64,000 nucleotides of DNA from Alkalihalobacillus sp. AL-G (GTDB lineage Bacteria > Bacillota > Bacilli > Bacillales > Fictibacillaceae), in contig NZ_CP094656.1 in NCBI RefSeq assembly GCF_030643805.1, positions 3,038,001 through 3,102,000 on the forward strand, given 5' to 3'. The notes under the pieces are model-generated. The model worked only from the letters and a program-made list of their open reading frames with translations. It did no database searches and was not told where the DNA came from. The position numbers and the translations under genes are program-made. Each line of letters begins with the position of its first letter. Within the stretch, counting starts at the first letter, position 1. This document shows, piece after piece, positions 44,725-54,603 of the stretch.

Positions 44725-45789
44725 CTATGCTTTTATTTTTCGATAAGCTAAGCTGTTCCAATAATAGTAGTAGGCTGTCATGCCACCTTCGCGCATTAGC
44801 CTTTTTGTAACTTGACGGACATCCTTTTGAAGCCGAACTTTTTCGTCTGACGCATACATACCGAGGAGTCCTCTTGTCACAAGCGAATGGAATCTTGCAT
44901 GAGGCAGTTCCCTCGTCGACTCATCGGCCTTTTTAAAGAAATGCAGCAAGCGGGTAATCATCTCGTTTTGATCTGCATAATAAAAGCAGAAATTCAAATC
45001 CCCGCCATGACGATCTTCCTCTTGATCAATCAAATAATCCATCATAATATGAAGACCTTGAATCCACGGAAAATAGCCCTCTTTGATCTTAATAACCCAA
45101 TCCGATTGAAAATCATCATGTGTCGCATACGATACGAGACAAAAAATCCCAATCGTAGAACCAGCACAAGCGGAAAATTCATACCAGCTCATTACAGGAA
45201 GGTGTTCTTTATTTTGTTCGAACCAATCCTTCAATCGTGGTATCCGTTCTTCTTTTTTCACATGTTTATGTATTTGTAAATTGCAGTAATGCTCGGCAAG
45301 CTCTTTCAACGTTTGTTCAATATACGGAAAACCAGGTAGTTGCCGAAGTACATTCTGACAGGTTGTGACAAGTTCATGCAGGTACCCACCATCATCCTGC
45401 TCCTCACGATACGAATAGTAGTTTTCCAGATCCATACCTGGTGTCAACGCATGTGGCATGGATCGATGGAGCTGTGCGAAATCGACAGGATCTAATGAGG
45501 TGCTGCGGTCACATAAGTTATCCAAATAATCACTGATCGTTTGGTAAGCAACAACAAACTTTATGACGTCCTTTTGTCGAGCCTGCCCACTTGATAGCAA
45601 GGCATAGATCCCGCCTCCTTCACAATGAAAGGTTTTCGAATCGATACTTGCTAAAGCCTGTGTTCTCAATTCAGCATTCGGGATAAACTGAGCTCTTCCC
45701 TTCCAATGGTCCAATTCCCCATGAACTAACGGAAGCACTTCCTTATACACTCGTTTCATCAATGTCCACGGATATGACGGGATTTTCAT
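44725..45789 (-). CDS. ytpB: Tetraprenyl-beta-curcumene synthase YtpB
   Basis: A 354-residue soluble protein of the YtpB large-terpene synthase family, which in B. subtilis cyclises tetraprenyl diphosphate to tetraprenyl-beta-curcumene, a C35 precursor. An Asp-containing segment ISDYLDNLCDRST at about residue 82 could bind Mg-diphosphate. ATG 45789 follows AAAGGAATG. The lipase-like ytpA lies 57 bp upstream on the same strand, the arrangement known in B. subtilis. Confidence 0.85.
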   Translation of the reverse strand: MKIPSYPWTLMKRVYKEVLPLVHGELDHWKGRAQFIPNAELRTQALASIDSKTFHCEGGGIYALLSSGQARQKDVIKFVVAYQTISDYLDNLCDRSTSLDPVDFAQLHRSMPHALTPGMDLENYYSYREEQDDGGYLHELVTTCQNVLRQLPGFPYIEQTLKELAEHYCNLQIHKHVKKEERIPRLKDWFEQNKEHLPVMSWYEFSACAGSTIGIFCLVSYATHDDFQSDWVIKIKEGYFPWIQGLHIMMDYLIDQEEDRHGGDLNFCFYYADQNEMITRLLHFFKKADESTRELPHARFHSLVTRGLLGMYASDEKVRLQKDVRQVTKRLMREGGMTAYYYYWNSLAYRKIKA

Positions 45790-45846
45790 ACAATCATTCC
45801 TTTTAATCAATACTTTTAGTGCATGATCAAGCAAAAAATTCAACAG

Positions 45847-46656
45847 CTATCTTTCTCGGATCGTTTGAACACCCTCTTCTAATATAAATCGTTCAAGAAA
45901 GTGGTTCAGATATTGAAAAACTTGATCTCGTTCCGGTTCGTTCAATACTTCGTGATAAAGATCCGGCCATTCTTTATATGACTTTTCAATGAGAGGGAGC
46001 TTATTAAACCATTCTCTCACCTTCCATTTGTCCACAATTAAATCGTTACCTGCCTGTACGAGAACGAGAGGTATGTCTGGGAAACGCTCGGTTGTTCGGT
46101 GGGCAAGCTTAATCGCTGAAACCAACTCCCTGTACCACCTTACCGATACTTTTTTGACGAGAAGTTTATCTTCTATATCACGTTTTATCATTTCCTCTGA
46201 CCTTGTTCCGTTACCTAAACCCTGATCTGCATTCAGGAGTAAGCTAGGATATACCTTATTTAAAACCTTCGCCACTGTATCCACCGCTTTTGAGGGCTTA
46301 TTGATAATCCCAAGACAAGGCGATGAGAGCAATACAGCTTTTACAGGAAGATTTTTTTCAGTCAGGACTCGGATGACCGCAAGTCCACCCATGCTATGAC
46401 CGAATAAAAAGACTGGTAAATCAGTCTGACGGGCTTGAATAACCCATGATTCGATTACTTCAATATACTCGTCAAAGGACTCGATATGCCCCCGTTTCCG
46501 CCGGGTTGAACCCTGTCCTGGAAGGTCTCCCATAACAACATGATATCCTTTCGAGATCCACTGAGACCTAAGCCACTTATATCGACCATGATGCTCTCCT
46601 GCACCGTGAACGATCACGATCACTGCTTTCGCTGAATCAGCTTTCCAAATCCACAT
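45847..46656 (-). CDS. ytpA: Alpha/beta-hydrolase YtpA (lysophospholipase / bacilysocin-type)
   Basis: A 269-residue hydrolase of the monoacylglycerol lipase type. The nucleophile elbow is FGHSMGG, an oxyanion segment is VHGAGEHHGRY, and the catalytic Asp and His are expected near VQAGNDLIVD and LYHEVLNE. B. subtilis YtpA makes the antimicrobial lysophospholipid bacilysocin. ATG 46656 follows AAAGGGGG; the longer frame to 46686 has no better site. Confidence 0.85.
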   Translation of the reverse strand: MWIWKADSAKAVIVIVHGAGEHHGRYKWLRSQWISKGYHVVMGDLPGQGSTRRKRGHIESFDEYIEVIESWVIQARQTDLPVFLFGHSMGGLAVIRVLTEKNLPVKAVLLSSPCLGIINKPSKAVDTVAKVLNKVYPSLLLNADQGLGNGTRSEEMIKRDIEDKLLVKKVSVRWYRELVSAIKLAHRTTERFPDIPLVLVQAGNDLIVDKWKVREWFNKLPLIEKSYKEWPDLYHEVLNEPERDQVFQYLNHFLERFILEEGVQTIRER

Positions 46657-46721
46657 ATATCGGTACCCCCTTTTCTTCTTCACCATAATTTGCTAAACTG
46701 CAGATGGTTTCATACAAGAGG

Positions 46722-46773
46722 ATGTTCAAAAAGAACTTAATTTAATAATTATCGATAATATGTTTTTGAACAT
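46722..46773 (+). repeat. GTTCAAAA / TTTTGAAC hairpin, copy 2
   Basis: ATGTTCAAAAA (46722-46732) and TTTTTGAACAT (46763-46773), 11 bp perfect arms with a 30 nt AT-rich loop, 40 bp before ytoA. Confidence 0.75.
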
Positions 46774-46813
46774 GAACCCAATACAATTCATTTTATGAAA
46801 GAGGATGGTATCA

Positions 46814-47335
46814 GTGATTTATCCGTATAAAGACGTCAAACCGAAAATAGATTCTTCCGCATTTATTGCAGAAGGCGCAGTCATCACCGGTGATGTGACG
46901 ATTGAAGAGCAAACCTCCGTCTGGTTCAATACCGTTATCCGAGGAGATGTAGCCCCAACCTTTATTGGGAAACGCGTTAACGTACAAGATCTATCAATGC
47001 TTCACCAGAGCCCGAATACACCACTCATACTTGAAGATGATGTAACGGTTGGTCATCAAGTCACTTTACATAGCTGCACAATCCGAAAGAACGCCTTGAT
47101 CGGAATGGGATCACTCATACTCGACGGTTCTGAAGTCGGTGAAGGTGCGTTTATCGGTGCTGGGAGTCTCGTGCCCCCAGGTAAAAAAATCCCGCCTAAC
47201 ACACTCGCATTCGGTAGACCTGCAAAAGTAATTCGGCCATTAAATGAAGATGACTTAAAGGATATGGAACGGATCCGAACAGAGTATGTCGAACGCGGGC
47301 AAGCCTACTCAAAAGTCAAAGGCGAACGTAATTAA
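46814..47335 (+). CDS. ytoA: Gamma-carbonic anhydrase/hexapeptide-repeat protein YtoA
   Basis: A 173-residue left-handed beta-helix protein with hexapeptide repeats; the SMLHQSPNTPLILEDDVTVG and VGHQVTLHSC segments hold the candidate metal-binding His residues of the gamma-carbonic anhydrase family. Activity is not established for YtoA. GTG 46814 (MIYPYKD) follows GAGG by nine bases and matches the known N-terminus; ATG 46805 overlaps the ribosome site. The last 4 bp overlap the convergent VOC gene. Confidence 0.85.
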   Translation: MIYPYKDVKPKIDSSAFIAEGAVITGDVTIEEQTSVWFNTVIRGDVAPTFIGKRVNVQDLSMLHQSPNTPLILEDDVTVGHQVTLHSCTIRKNALIGMGSLILDGSEVGEGAFIGAGSLVPPGKKIPPNTLAFGRPAKVIRPLNEDDLKDMERIRTEYVERGQAYSKVKGERN

Positions 47336-47700
47336 GCATTGAATTCAATGATATTCCCATCTGGATCCTGAACAAACACTTGGTGCCAGCCTGTCTTACT
47401 CGCTGGCTTATTCAAATACGGAATGCCTTGATTTTCAAAGCGTTCGATCAATTCAGCAATCGCGGTTACACGGATCGCAAAATGAGCGCTTCTGCTGTTC
47501 AATGTCGGTTTTGTATCGACGTTAGCCGAATCATTTACAATCAAATGAAGCTGAGTATCACCAATTTGATACCATACACCTTCAAAATCAAAATCCGGAC
47601 GTTGAGGACTGACCGTAAGCCCGAGTAAATTTTCATAGAATGCTCTTGCCCGACCTAATTCTTTTATCTCTAGCGAAACATGGTGAACTCGTTTGTACAT
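47332..47700 (-). CDS. VOC/glyoxalase-family protein
   Basis: A 122-residue vicinal-oxygen-chelate protein with a duplicated beta-alpha-beta-beta-beta fold: VHHVSLEIKELGRARAFYEN early and HQVFVQDPDGNIIEFNA at the end, including the Glu of the metal site. Such proteins are glyoxalases, dioxygenases or fosfomycin-type enzymes; the reaction is not deducible. ATG 47700 follows TTGGAG. It is convergent with ytoA. Confidence 0.8.
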   Translation of the reverse strand: MYKRVHHVSLEIKELGRARAFYENLLGLTVSPQRPDFDFEGVWYQIGDTQLHLIVNDSANVDTKPTLNSRSAHFAIRVTAIAELIERFENQGIPYLNKPASKTGWHQVFVQDPDGNIIEFNA

Positions 47701-47824
47701 CTCATTCACTCCAATGCCATTTACTAATCTATTTATATCCACTTTTCCTATTTTATCACCCATATTGTTAAAAGTGTAATTAGGACATTGATTTTAGTAT
47801 TCTTTTTATTGTTTCCGGTACAAC

Positions 47825-47892
47825 AAAAAAGGACCGGCTCCAGCGTCTCGCCTCCAACTTTCAGGAGAACAAAACGGTCGGGAGTCAGTCCT
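47825..47892 (-). terminator. Terminator of metK
   Basis: On the minus strand AGGACTGACTCC...GGAGCCGGTCCT is followed by TTTTTTG; the loop is about 40 nt and carries a small inner CTCC / GGAG stem. Confidence 0.7.
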
Positions 47893-47899
47893 GTGTTCA

Positions 47900-49093
47900 T
47901 TACACGTTATTTTTTAAAATATCAGCTTTATCAGTACGTTCCCATGGAAGATCGATATCCACACGTCCGAAATGGCCATAAGCAGCAGTTTGCTTATAAA
48001 TTGGGCGTCGTAAATCAAGCATTTTTATAATGCCTGCAGGACGAAGGTCGAAGTTATCGCGAACGAGTTCGACAAGTCTTTCTTCAGAAACGGTACCCGA
48101 TCCAAATGTATCAATCGAAATTGAGACAGGCTGAGCCACTCCAATTGCGTACGCAAACTGGACTTCACACTTATCTGCAAGTCCGGCAGCGACGATGTTT
48201 TTCGCAACATAACGTGCTGCATACGCGGCAGAGCGGTCTACTTTGGTAGGATCCTTACCAGAAAACGCTCCCCCACCATGACGAGCATATCCGCCGTACG
48301 TATCGACGATAATTTTACGTCCAGTCAGACCTGCATCACCCTGTGGGCCTCCAATTACGAAACGTCCAGTCGGATTTATAAAGTATTTTGTATCCTCATC
48401 AATCAACTCTTTAGGTACGACCGGGTTGATGACATGCTCCTTTAAGTCATGCTTAATTTGTTCAAGCGTAATCTCCGGATGATGTTGGGTCGAAATGACT
48501 ACCGTATCAACTCGAATCGGCTGATCATTTTTATCATATTCAACTGTCACCTGTGTTTTTCCATCAGGACGAAGGTATGGAACCACTTCTTTCTTGCGCA
48601 CTTCCGTCAGACGTCGGGAAAGTTTGTGGGACAATGAGATTGGCAGAGGCATTAGCTCAGGTGTTTCGTTACATGCAAACCCGAACATCAATCCCTGATC
48701 ACCTGCTCCGATTGATTCAATTTCCTTATCCGTCATTTGACCTTCTCTTGCCTCAAGAGCCTGATCGACGCCTTGAGCAATATCAGCAGACTGTTCATCA
48801 ATGGAAGTCAATACCGCACAAGTTTCATAGTCAAAACCATATTTAGCACGGGTATAGCCGATTCCTTTAATTGTTTCGCGAACAATTTTAGGAATGTCTA
48901 CATACGTAGTAGTCGTGATTTCACCTGCAACAAGAACCAATCCTGTATTGACTGAGGTTTCACAAGCAACACGGGCATTCGGATCGCTTTTTATAATTTC
49001 GTCTAAAATCGCATCTGAGATTTGATCACAAATCTTATCAGGATGCCCTTCTGTTACAGACTCAGATGTAAACAATCGTCTGCTTTTTTCCAT
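47900..49093 (-). CDS. metK: S-adenosylmethionine synthetase
   Basis: A 397-residue enzyme that makes SAM from methionine and ATP. Signature segments: [20 protein letters not shown] at the start, [12 protein letters not shown] in the middle and [16 protein letters not shown] near residue 265. ATG 49093 ([10 protein letters not shown]) follows AGGAGG and matches known MetK starts; the frame remains open to 49192 but without a site. A SAM riboswitch precedes it. Confidence 0.97.
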   Translation of the reverse strand: MEKSRRLFTSESVTEGHPDKICDQISDAILDEIIKSDPNARVACETSVNTGLVLVAGEITTTTYVDIPKIVRETIKGIGYTRAKYGFDYETCAVLTSIDEQSADIAQGVDQALEAREGQMTDKEIESIGAGDQGLMFGFACNETPELMPLPISLSHKLSRRLTEVRKKEVVPYLRPDGKTQVTVEYDKNDQPIRVDTVVISTQHHPEITLEQIKHDLKEHVINPVVPKELIDEDTKYFINPTGRFVIGGPQGDAGLTGRKIIVDTYGGYARHGGGAFSGKDPTKVDRSAAYAARYVAKNIVAAGLADKCEVQFAYAIGVAQPVSISIDTFGSGTVSEERLVELVRDNFDLRPAGIIKMLDLRRPIYKQTAAYGHFGRVDIDLPWERTDKADILKNNV

Positions 49094-49488
49094 AATGGTA
49101 CCTCCTCGACGATTCGAAGTGAATCGAAGTAAATTGATACGGTACTCATTTCCGTAGAAGGAACGCATAAAGAAAGCAAGGCACATCCACAAAACGCTGA
49201 CTATTGTGGATAAGATATCTTTTCTTAATGAGATCCTTCATCGACTTTGAGATAGAAATTGGAGAAAGAATAATCCCTTTAGCAGGCTATGAGACCATCT
49301 ATGAATATGTTCTTTTCACATAGGTTTGGTAGGCGAAATTCCCCATAGAAAAATAGCCAAAACGTAAAAAAGGGCTGCCACACAAGGAACTAGCACGCTC
49401 CATTAATCTGAACATTTTCGAAAAATGTTATAGAGGAGGTGCCGGTATCCTAGACTGGTCAGCTCAGGATCGTTGTATACCTTTCACC

Positions 49489-49578
49489 CTCTTATTTTAC
49501 AGGTTAGCACCTTTTCGCCACAAGACGTCGGTTGCTGGGTTTCATCGGGCCTGTCCCTCCACCTACTCGGAATAAGAG
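49489..49578 (-). ncRNA. S-box (SAM-I) riboswitch of metK
   Basis: On the minus strand CTCTTATT (49578-49571) pairs with AATAAGAG (49496-49489) and encloses the hallmark sequence AGGTGGAGGGACAGGCCCGA followed by TGAAACCCAGCAACC. This is the SAM-binding core of the S-box. It precedes metK by about 395 nt. A poly-T site (GGCAGCCCTTTTTT) lies at about 49370-49385, but the terminator/antiterminator partners could not be resolved by eye. Confidence 0.95.
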
Positions 49579-49707
49579 TAGCCGTTCTCACAATATAATA
49601 ACGAAGTAACTATCCATTGTCAACGGAATTTGTTGCCTTTTAGGGGCGATTACATAAAATGGTGCTCGCTTTCATAATGGACCAACAAAGTAGGTTAGGA
49701 TAATAAA

Positions 49708-50701
49708 TTACCTGGGCTTGTTTTTTAATTCGTCTCTGTCCAAACTTGAAGGAGGTTTTTCCATCCAACCATTTTTTATTAATAATTTTGCTCCATCATT
49801 TAAATATTGGGTTGTTTCTAACAGTCTTGAATAATTAACCCCTAAATCTTTTCTTATACTCGCACTTATGGCAGTCCCATAATCAGCAACCCCACTTGCA
49901 CCTATCATATTTGTATGAAAAAGTAATAATTTATCTGAAAATGGAGCTTTCGTTGATTCAGTAATTCCACTATCCCATGTATATGGGTAAGAAGTGTCAT
50001 TCTCCTTTAATATATCTAAAAATAACGTTACATGCTTTTTATTTATTTCATACCCCTTTTTAAAATGATCACGTAATTTTTCAGATTGAGCTACTTGACT
50101 AAAGCCTAACAGTAACGTTTTGCCCACATTATATACTTCAATATTGGTTCCCAAGTGGGAAATTTCAATATCGAGTAATGGTCTTTTCTCCCCAAAAAAT
50201 CCACCTAGGAAACCATTTTCATTAACATAGGATATATGTGTTGGATATGAAGTATCAGGTGGTCTTATATAAACTCCTTTTTCTAATGAAAAATCACAGA
50301 CCATATCATATAATTTGTCGGTTTGATCTAACCATCTTTTAAATAATGTTCTTATATCTTTTCTGGTGGTTATTGCTTTAGCTAGAGCGTATGTTGATAG
50401 TCCTGTTCTTCCCATGTGTTCAAGGTATCTAAGATAAAAGATGTCAGACCATAGTTTTGGAGTGTTTAGATCAACGTCATGTTCATTGAAACCATTAGGA
50501 ATGGGGATATTTTCACTAGCAAAAATTGAGGTGATCTTCTGAAATAGATATAGCATATTCCAATATAGGATTTGTTTCAGGAGTGTTATTAGTTCCCAAG
50601 AAATGCTTTAATACACATATGGATAGTGTATCTGCAATATATGTATTCCATAACGTTGCTTGTTCTGAAGAGGTTAAATTTGCATGATGAGAAACATTCA
50701 T
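49708..50701 (-). pseudogene. DUF3231 family gene, frameshifted
   Basis: A DUF3231 protein (about 330 residues in the family) is split over two frames. The N-terminal piece from ATG 50701 (NVSHHANLTSSEQATLWNTY) ends at about 50520, and the rest (from ITSIFASENIPIPNGFNEHD) continues in another frame to 49708. The break is near the ATTTTTGC run at about 50517-50525. Restoring phase would give a full-length protein. An AAAGGA site precedes ATG 50701. DUF3231 proteins are common in Bacillales and have been linked to spore or stress contexts; the role is uncertain. Confidence 0.75.
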
Positions 50702-50878
50702 CTCTTATACGATCCTTTCTGATGTTTGCATCTGTATAATACTTTTTCAGACTATTTAATTGAGCTTTATTACATATCATTACAAACACCAATTAGAACT
50801 ATTCAATATACGAGAATTAACTTTATTTTCTTAATGGATTATTAGTAACAGAACTCACAATAATTTTTATCAAGTGAA

Positions 50879-50926
50879 TTAAGACGTACCCTTTGTGCAA
50901 GAGGGTACGCCTTAAAATTTTTTCTT
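50879..50926. terminator. Terminator between the DCC gene and the DUF3231 pseudogene
   Basis: TTAAGACGTACCCT / AGGGTACGCCTTAA stem with an AATTTTTTCTT tail on the plus strand. Its minus-strand flank is less T-rich. Confidence 0.7.
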
Positions 50927-50973
50927 GGGTCACTAGCACATTTTTCAGAAAGAGCTATCTGTTTTTGGTTAAA

Positions 50974-51363
50974 CTATTCATGTGGTTTTTGATGGATTTG
51001 ACATGCCCCATCCTCACACTCATCCTTGAAAAATCGATGACGATTTCTCGCTACCCACCGATAGATTGGATTGCCGATCCGATCGACGAACGGAATGTAA
51101 AGCAGAACGCCAACTGGAGCCAGCAGAGGTAACTGTAAGCTTAATCGTCGTACTGCATAAAAGCCTCTATAGAGTGTACTGTTTTTCGTGATAAGATGCA
51201 TTTCTTCCTGCACTGAAAAACGATCTAGCTGTGGACTTGCATCGTCTATCTCTTGAATGGGTACCCATGCTAATTGATTGAACCAATCAAACCGGGAAAG
51301 CCGCTTTTTTGTTTGTTTACATAGGATACAATCACGATCATAATATACATTTGACTGTCCCAT
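50974..51363 (-). CDS. Thiol-disulfide oxidoreductase, DCC family (DUF393)
   Basis: A 129-residue protein of the DCC family, named for the conserved Asp and two Cys in YYDRDCILC near the start. The fold is thioredoxin-like, and a hydrophobic segment (LLAPVGVLLYIPFVDRIG) may associate with the membrane. ATG 51363 follows GAGGG. Its redox partner is unknown. Confidence 0.8.
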   Translation of the reverse strand: MGQSNVYYDRDCILCKQTKKRLSRFDWFNQLAWVPIQEIDDASPQLDRFSVQEEMHLITKNSTLYRGFYAVRRLSLQLPLLAPVGVLLYIPFVDRIGNPIYRWVARNRHRFFKDECEDGACQIHQKPHE

Positions 51364-51501
51364 AATCATCCCTCAAATCGAACATATATGTTGAACTTAC
51401 TCCATTATAACATTATGTTCGGATTATTTGACCTATTTATACCGTAACCTATGTTTCAAATGTCACAAAACCGGAAAAATAGTATACATTATTAAAATAA
51501 A

Positions 51502-51512
51502 TATGTTATACT
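51502..51512 (+). promoter_or_regulatory. pckA -10 region with a CcpN-type operator
   Basis: TATGTTATACT matches the CcpN operator consensus TRTGHYATAYW at every position and overlaps the extended -10 (TGTTATACT, -10 at 51507-51512). In B. subtilis CcpN represses pckA and gapB on glucose through such sites. The start codon is 58 bp downstream. The -35 is weak. Confidence 0.6.
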
Positions 51513-51569
51513 AATTCAGACGAAAAAGGTATATACGTACAAACTTTATGTTAAAAAGGATGGGTTTAT

Positions 51570-53153
51570 ATGAATTCAACGCAAATTACTTCCTTAACAG
51601 AAGATTTATTATGTAAAACTACTACACAACAAAACTTATCAACCCCTATGCTCGTTGAAAAAGCGCTTTCACGTAAAGAAGGCATTTTATCTTCAACAGG
51701 AGCCCTACAGGTTGAAACAGGAAAATATACTGGACGTTCTCCAAAAGATAAATATATCGTAGCTGAAGATTCTGTAAAAGACAAAATTGACTGGGGATTG
51801 GTTAACCAGCCAATGGATGAAGCGCGTTTTAATAACCTATATAAAAAAGTCATCGAATACTTAACGAAAAAAGATGAAGTTTTTGTATTCCAGGGATTTG
51901 CTGGTGCAGACAAAACTTATCAGCTTCCACTTCAAGTCATTAATGAATACGCATGGCACAACCTATTTGCACGTCAGCTTTTCATACGACCAAATGAAAG
52001 CGATTTAAATGACTTTGCGGCGGACTTCCAGGTGATTTCAGCACCTGGATTCGAAGCGGACCCTGAAGTGGACGGAACGAACTCTGAGACCTTCATCATC
52101 ATTTCTTTTGAAAAGCGTGTCGTTCTAATCGGTGGTACTGAGTATGCTGGTGAAATTAAGAAATCCATCTTTTCAGTCATGAACTATATGTTACCTGAAC
52201 AAGACATCCTTTCTATGCATTGTTCTGCAAACGTTGGACAGGAAGGAGATGTTGCCCTTTTCTTCGGATTGAGCGGAACTGGGAAAACAACCTTATCAGC
52301 TGATCAAAACCGCCGCTTGATTGGTGATGATGAGCATGGATGGGCAAACAACGGTGTCTTCAATATTGAAGGTGGCTGTTACGCGAAGTGTATCAACCTT
52401 TCTCAAGACAAGGAACCACAAATCTGGAATGCGATTCGTTTTGGAACGGTTCTAGAAAATGTTGTCTCCGATGAAGAGTCGCGTATCGTCGATTACAACA
52501 ATACGTCAATGACTGAAAACACGCGTGCTGCTTACCCGATTGATGCAATCCCAAATGTGATAACACCAAGTGTTGCCGGTCACCCGAATACGATTGTCTT
52601 TTTGACAGCAGATGCATCTGGAGTTTTACCTCCGATCAGTAAGCTTACAAAGGATCAAGCAATGTATCATTTCCTTTCCGGGTATACGAGTAAGCTTGCA
52701 GGAACCGAGCGTGGTGTAACATCACCTCAGGCGACATTTTCGACCTGCTTCGGCTCTCCATTCCTCCCGCTTCCTGCTGTACGTTATGCAGAGATGCTCG
52801 GTGAAAGAATTGCGCAGCATGATGTAGACGTGTATTTAGTCAACACTGGTTGGTCTGGTGGCGAATATGGTGTCGGAAAACGTATGGACCTCCCATACAC
52901 TCGCTCAATGGTTCAAGCTGCTCTTGAAGGAGAGCTTCGTTCCATGGATACAGTGACAGACCCGGTTTTCGGTCTTCATATTCCAATACAATGTCCAGGT
53001 GTTCCAGATGACGTTCTTCAACCGAAGAAAACGTGGAATGACCCAGATGCTTATGATAAAAAGGCGAAAGAGCTTGCTGAAAAGTTCCAGGAAAACTTCA
53101 AGAAATTCACAAACGTCAGCGATACAATTAAAAAAGCAGGCCCAACAGTCTGA
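51570..53153 (+). CDS. pckA: Phosphoenolpyruvate carboxykinase (ATP)
   Basis: A 527-residue enzyme converting oxaloacetate and ATP to phosphoenolpyruvate, the first committed gluconeogenic step. The ATP-binding P-loop is [14 protein letters not shown] at about residues 230-243. The oxaloacetate-binding and metal motifs (for example [13 protein letters not shown] and [14 protein letters not shown]) are also present. The start follows AAAGGATGGG. It lies on the opposite strand from metK, the arrangement seen in B. subtilis. Two terminator-like hairpins follow. Confidence 0.97.
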   Translation: MNSTQITSLTEDLLCKTTTQQNLSTPMLVEKALSRKEGILSSTGALQVETGKYTGRSPKDKYIVAEDSVKDKIDWGLVNQPMDEARFNNLYKKVIEYLTKKDEVFVFQGFAGADKTYQLPLQVINEYAWHNLFARQLFIRPNESDLNDFAADFQVISAPGFEADPEVDGTNSETFIIISFEKRVVLIGGTEYAGEIKKSIFSVMNYMLPEQDILSMHCSANVGQEGDVALFFGLSGTGKTTLSADQNRRLIGDDEHGWANNGVFNIEGGCYAKCINLSQDKEPQIWNAIRFGTVLENVVSDEESRIVDYNNTSMTENTRAAYPIDAIPNVITPSVAGHPNTIVFLTADASGVLPPISKLTKDQAMYHFLSGYTSKLAGTERGVTSPQATFSTCFGSPFLPLPAVRYAEMLGERIAQHDVDVYLVNTGWSGGEYGVGKRMDLPYTRSMVQAALEGELRSMDTVTDPVFGLHIPIQCPGVPDDVLQPKKTWNDPDAYDKKAKELAEKFQENFKKFTNVSDTIKKAGPTV

Positions 53154-53161
53154 GTCTAACG

Positions 53162-53193
53162 AACCTGAGTGGATTTCCACTCAGGTTTTTTCC
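53162..53193 (+). terminator. Terminator of pckA
   Basis: AACCTGAGTGG / CCACTCAGGTT followed by TTTTTTCC, nine bp after the stop. Confidence 0.9.
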
Positions 53194-53217
53194 ATAGTTT
53201 AGTTGAAATTTTCCTTC

Positions 53218-53252
53218 AACCCTCATCAATACAACATCGATGAGGGTTTTTC
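53218..53252 (+). terminator. Second terminator-like hairpin before the MFS operon
   Basis: AACCCTCATC / GATGAGGGTT with a TTTTTCG tail; it insulates the MFS-TetR promoter from pckA. Confidence 0.75.
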
Positions 53253-53267
53253 GAGTGAAAAAAAGGG

Positions 53268-53315
53268 TTGAAAAACGACACTGGTGTCGATATAATAAAA
53301 AAGACACTAATGTCG
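53268..53315 (+). promoter_or_regulatory. Promoter of the MFS-TetR pair with two operator palindromes
   Basis: TTGAAA (53268-53273) and TATAAT (53291-53296) have a 17 bp spacer that is almost wholly the palindrome CGACACTGGTGTCG (53276-53289). A second one, AGACACTAATGTCG, lies just after the -10 (53302-53315). They are likely binding sites of the TetR regulator encoded downstream. Confidence 0.75.
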
Positions 53316-53340
53316 TTTTTGGAACTAAGGAGGTTTTCAC

Positions 53341-54603
53341 ATGAAGAATTCTCTTTTACGAAACAAATCCTTTGTCGCTTTGATTTCCGCTCAAACCATT
53401 TCGAGCATTGGTGATTGGTTAAGCATTATCGCTATCTTTTCACTTGTAGGCTTACGCTGGGAGGCCACTCCATTTGAGATGTCGCTCGTGATTCTTTCGA
53501 TGGCGTTGCCAATGGCCGTTATGGGAACAGTAGGCGGCGTTATTGCCGACCGAGTTGAACGTAAATTTCTTATGGTTGCTTCAGATGTCATCCGTGCGAT
53601 CCTGATCATCATTATCAGTTTTGCTTCAAACCTATATGTCATTTACATTTGCCTCTTCTTTACTGGTCTGCTTTCTGCTCTATTTATGCCTGCCAAAAAC
53701 GGAAAGCTGAAGGAAATTTTATCGGATACAGAAATCAAGCCCGCTATGGCAATCAGCTCAATGATCGATTCAGGCTCCAAGATTATTGGTCCATTGTTAA
53801 GCGGCTTACTCGTTACATTTGTCGGAATCATCCCGGTTTTTTATATTGATGCCCTGACATTTATCGTATCCGCCATCATCATCGTGTTGTTGCCAAAAGG
53901 AAACTTTGACACTGCAGCAGAACATGATACAGGTAAAAAGAAATCCTTTTCCCACGAGATTGTACTTGGTTTTCAATTCATCAGAAAAAATGCATTCCTT
54001 TTTTACGGGTTGATGTTATTGACAATAAGCCTTCTCGTTTTGCAGCTCGCAGACTCACAGATCGTCATTTTGTTCCGTGAGATTGAAAATGCGTCCCCAT
54101 CTCTTTTAGGTACTGCAATCACCGGAACAGGTACTGGCATGCTCGTTGTAGGTGCTATCTTAAGTAAAAAGAACGAATACCCAGCGTTTCTGTATATTGT
54201 ACTCGGCGTCGTCGGTGCTGGAGTCAGTTTCGCAAGTCTTGCAGCACTTACTGTATATAACACCCCGCTTCCTTTTTTATGGGCACCAGGAATCGCATTT
54301 GTTGCAGGATTGAGTGGTGGGTTGGTATTCATACCGTTTCAGGCAAATGTTCAGGTGGAAACGCCAGTTCATATGACTGGTCGAGTTTTCGGTCTAATCA
54401 ATAGCATCATGATGACCGCTACAATCATTGGACCTATTCTTGGTGGATGGCTTGCTACTGAATTTGGTATAATACCTACATTCATAGCAACCGGTTCTTT
54501 ACTAGCATGCATTGGATCAATTGCCTTTCTGAACCGGAATAGGGTTGAACGGAGTGATGGAGTTGTCACCGAAGGTCAGCGAGGAACACAAGCAAGAGCG
54601 TAG
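53341..54603 (+). CDS. MFS efflux transporter (YfiS-like)
   Basis: A 420-residue, 12-helix MFS protein with the EntS/MFS_3-type N-terminal motif ISAQTISSIGDWLSIIAIF and the GVIADRVERK loop. AAGGAGG precedes the ATG. It overlaps a TetR gene by 41 bp; B. subtilis has a similar pair, yfiS-yfiR. It most likely exports a toxic compound or metabolite that is also the regulator's ligand. Confidence 0.85.
   Translation: MKNSLLRNKSFVALISAQTISSIGDWLSIIAIFSLVGLRWEATPFEMSLVILSMALPMAVMGTVGGVIADRVERKFLMVASDVIRAILIIIISFASNLYVIYICLFFTGLLSALFMPAKNGKLKEILSDTEIKPAMAISSMIDSGSKIIGPLLSGLLVTFVGIIPVFYIDALTFIVSAIIIVLLPKGNFDTAAEHDTGKKKSFSHEIVLGFQFIRKNAFLFYGLMLLTISLLVLQLADSQIVILFREIENASPSLLGTAITGTGTGMLVVGAILSKKNEYPAFLYIVLGVVGAGVSFASLAALTVYNTPLPFLWAPGIAFVAGLSGGLVFIPFQANVQVETPVHMTGRVFGLINSIMMTATIIGPILGGWLATEFGIIPTFIATGSLLACIGSIAFLNRNRVERSDGVVTEGQRGTQARA

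Noticed and set aside
49094-49192. An in-frame extension of metK by 33 codons
   Set aside because: ATG 49093 has a strong AGGAGG and matches the known N-terminus of MetK; the extension has no such site.
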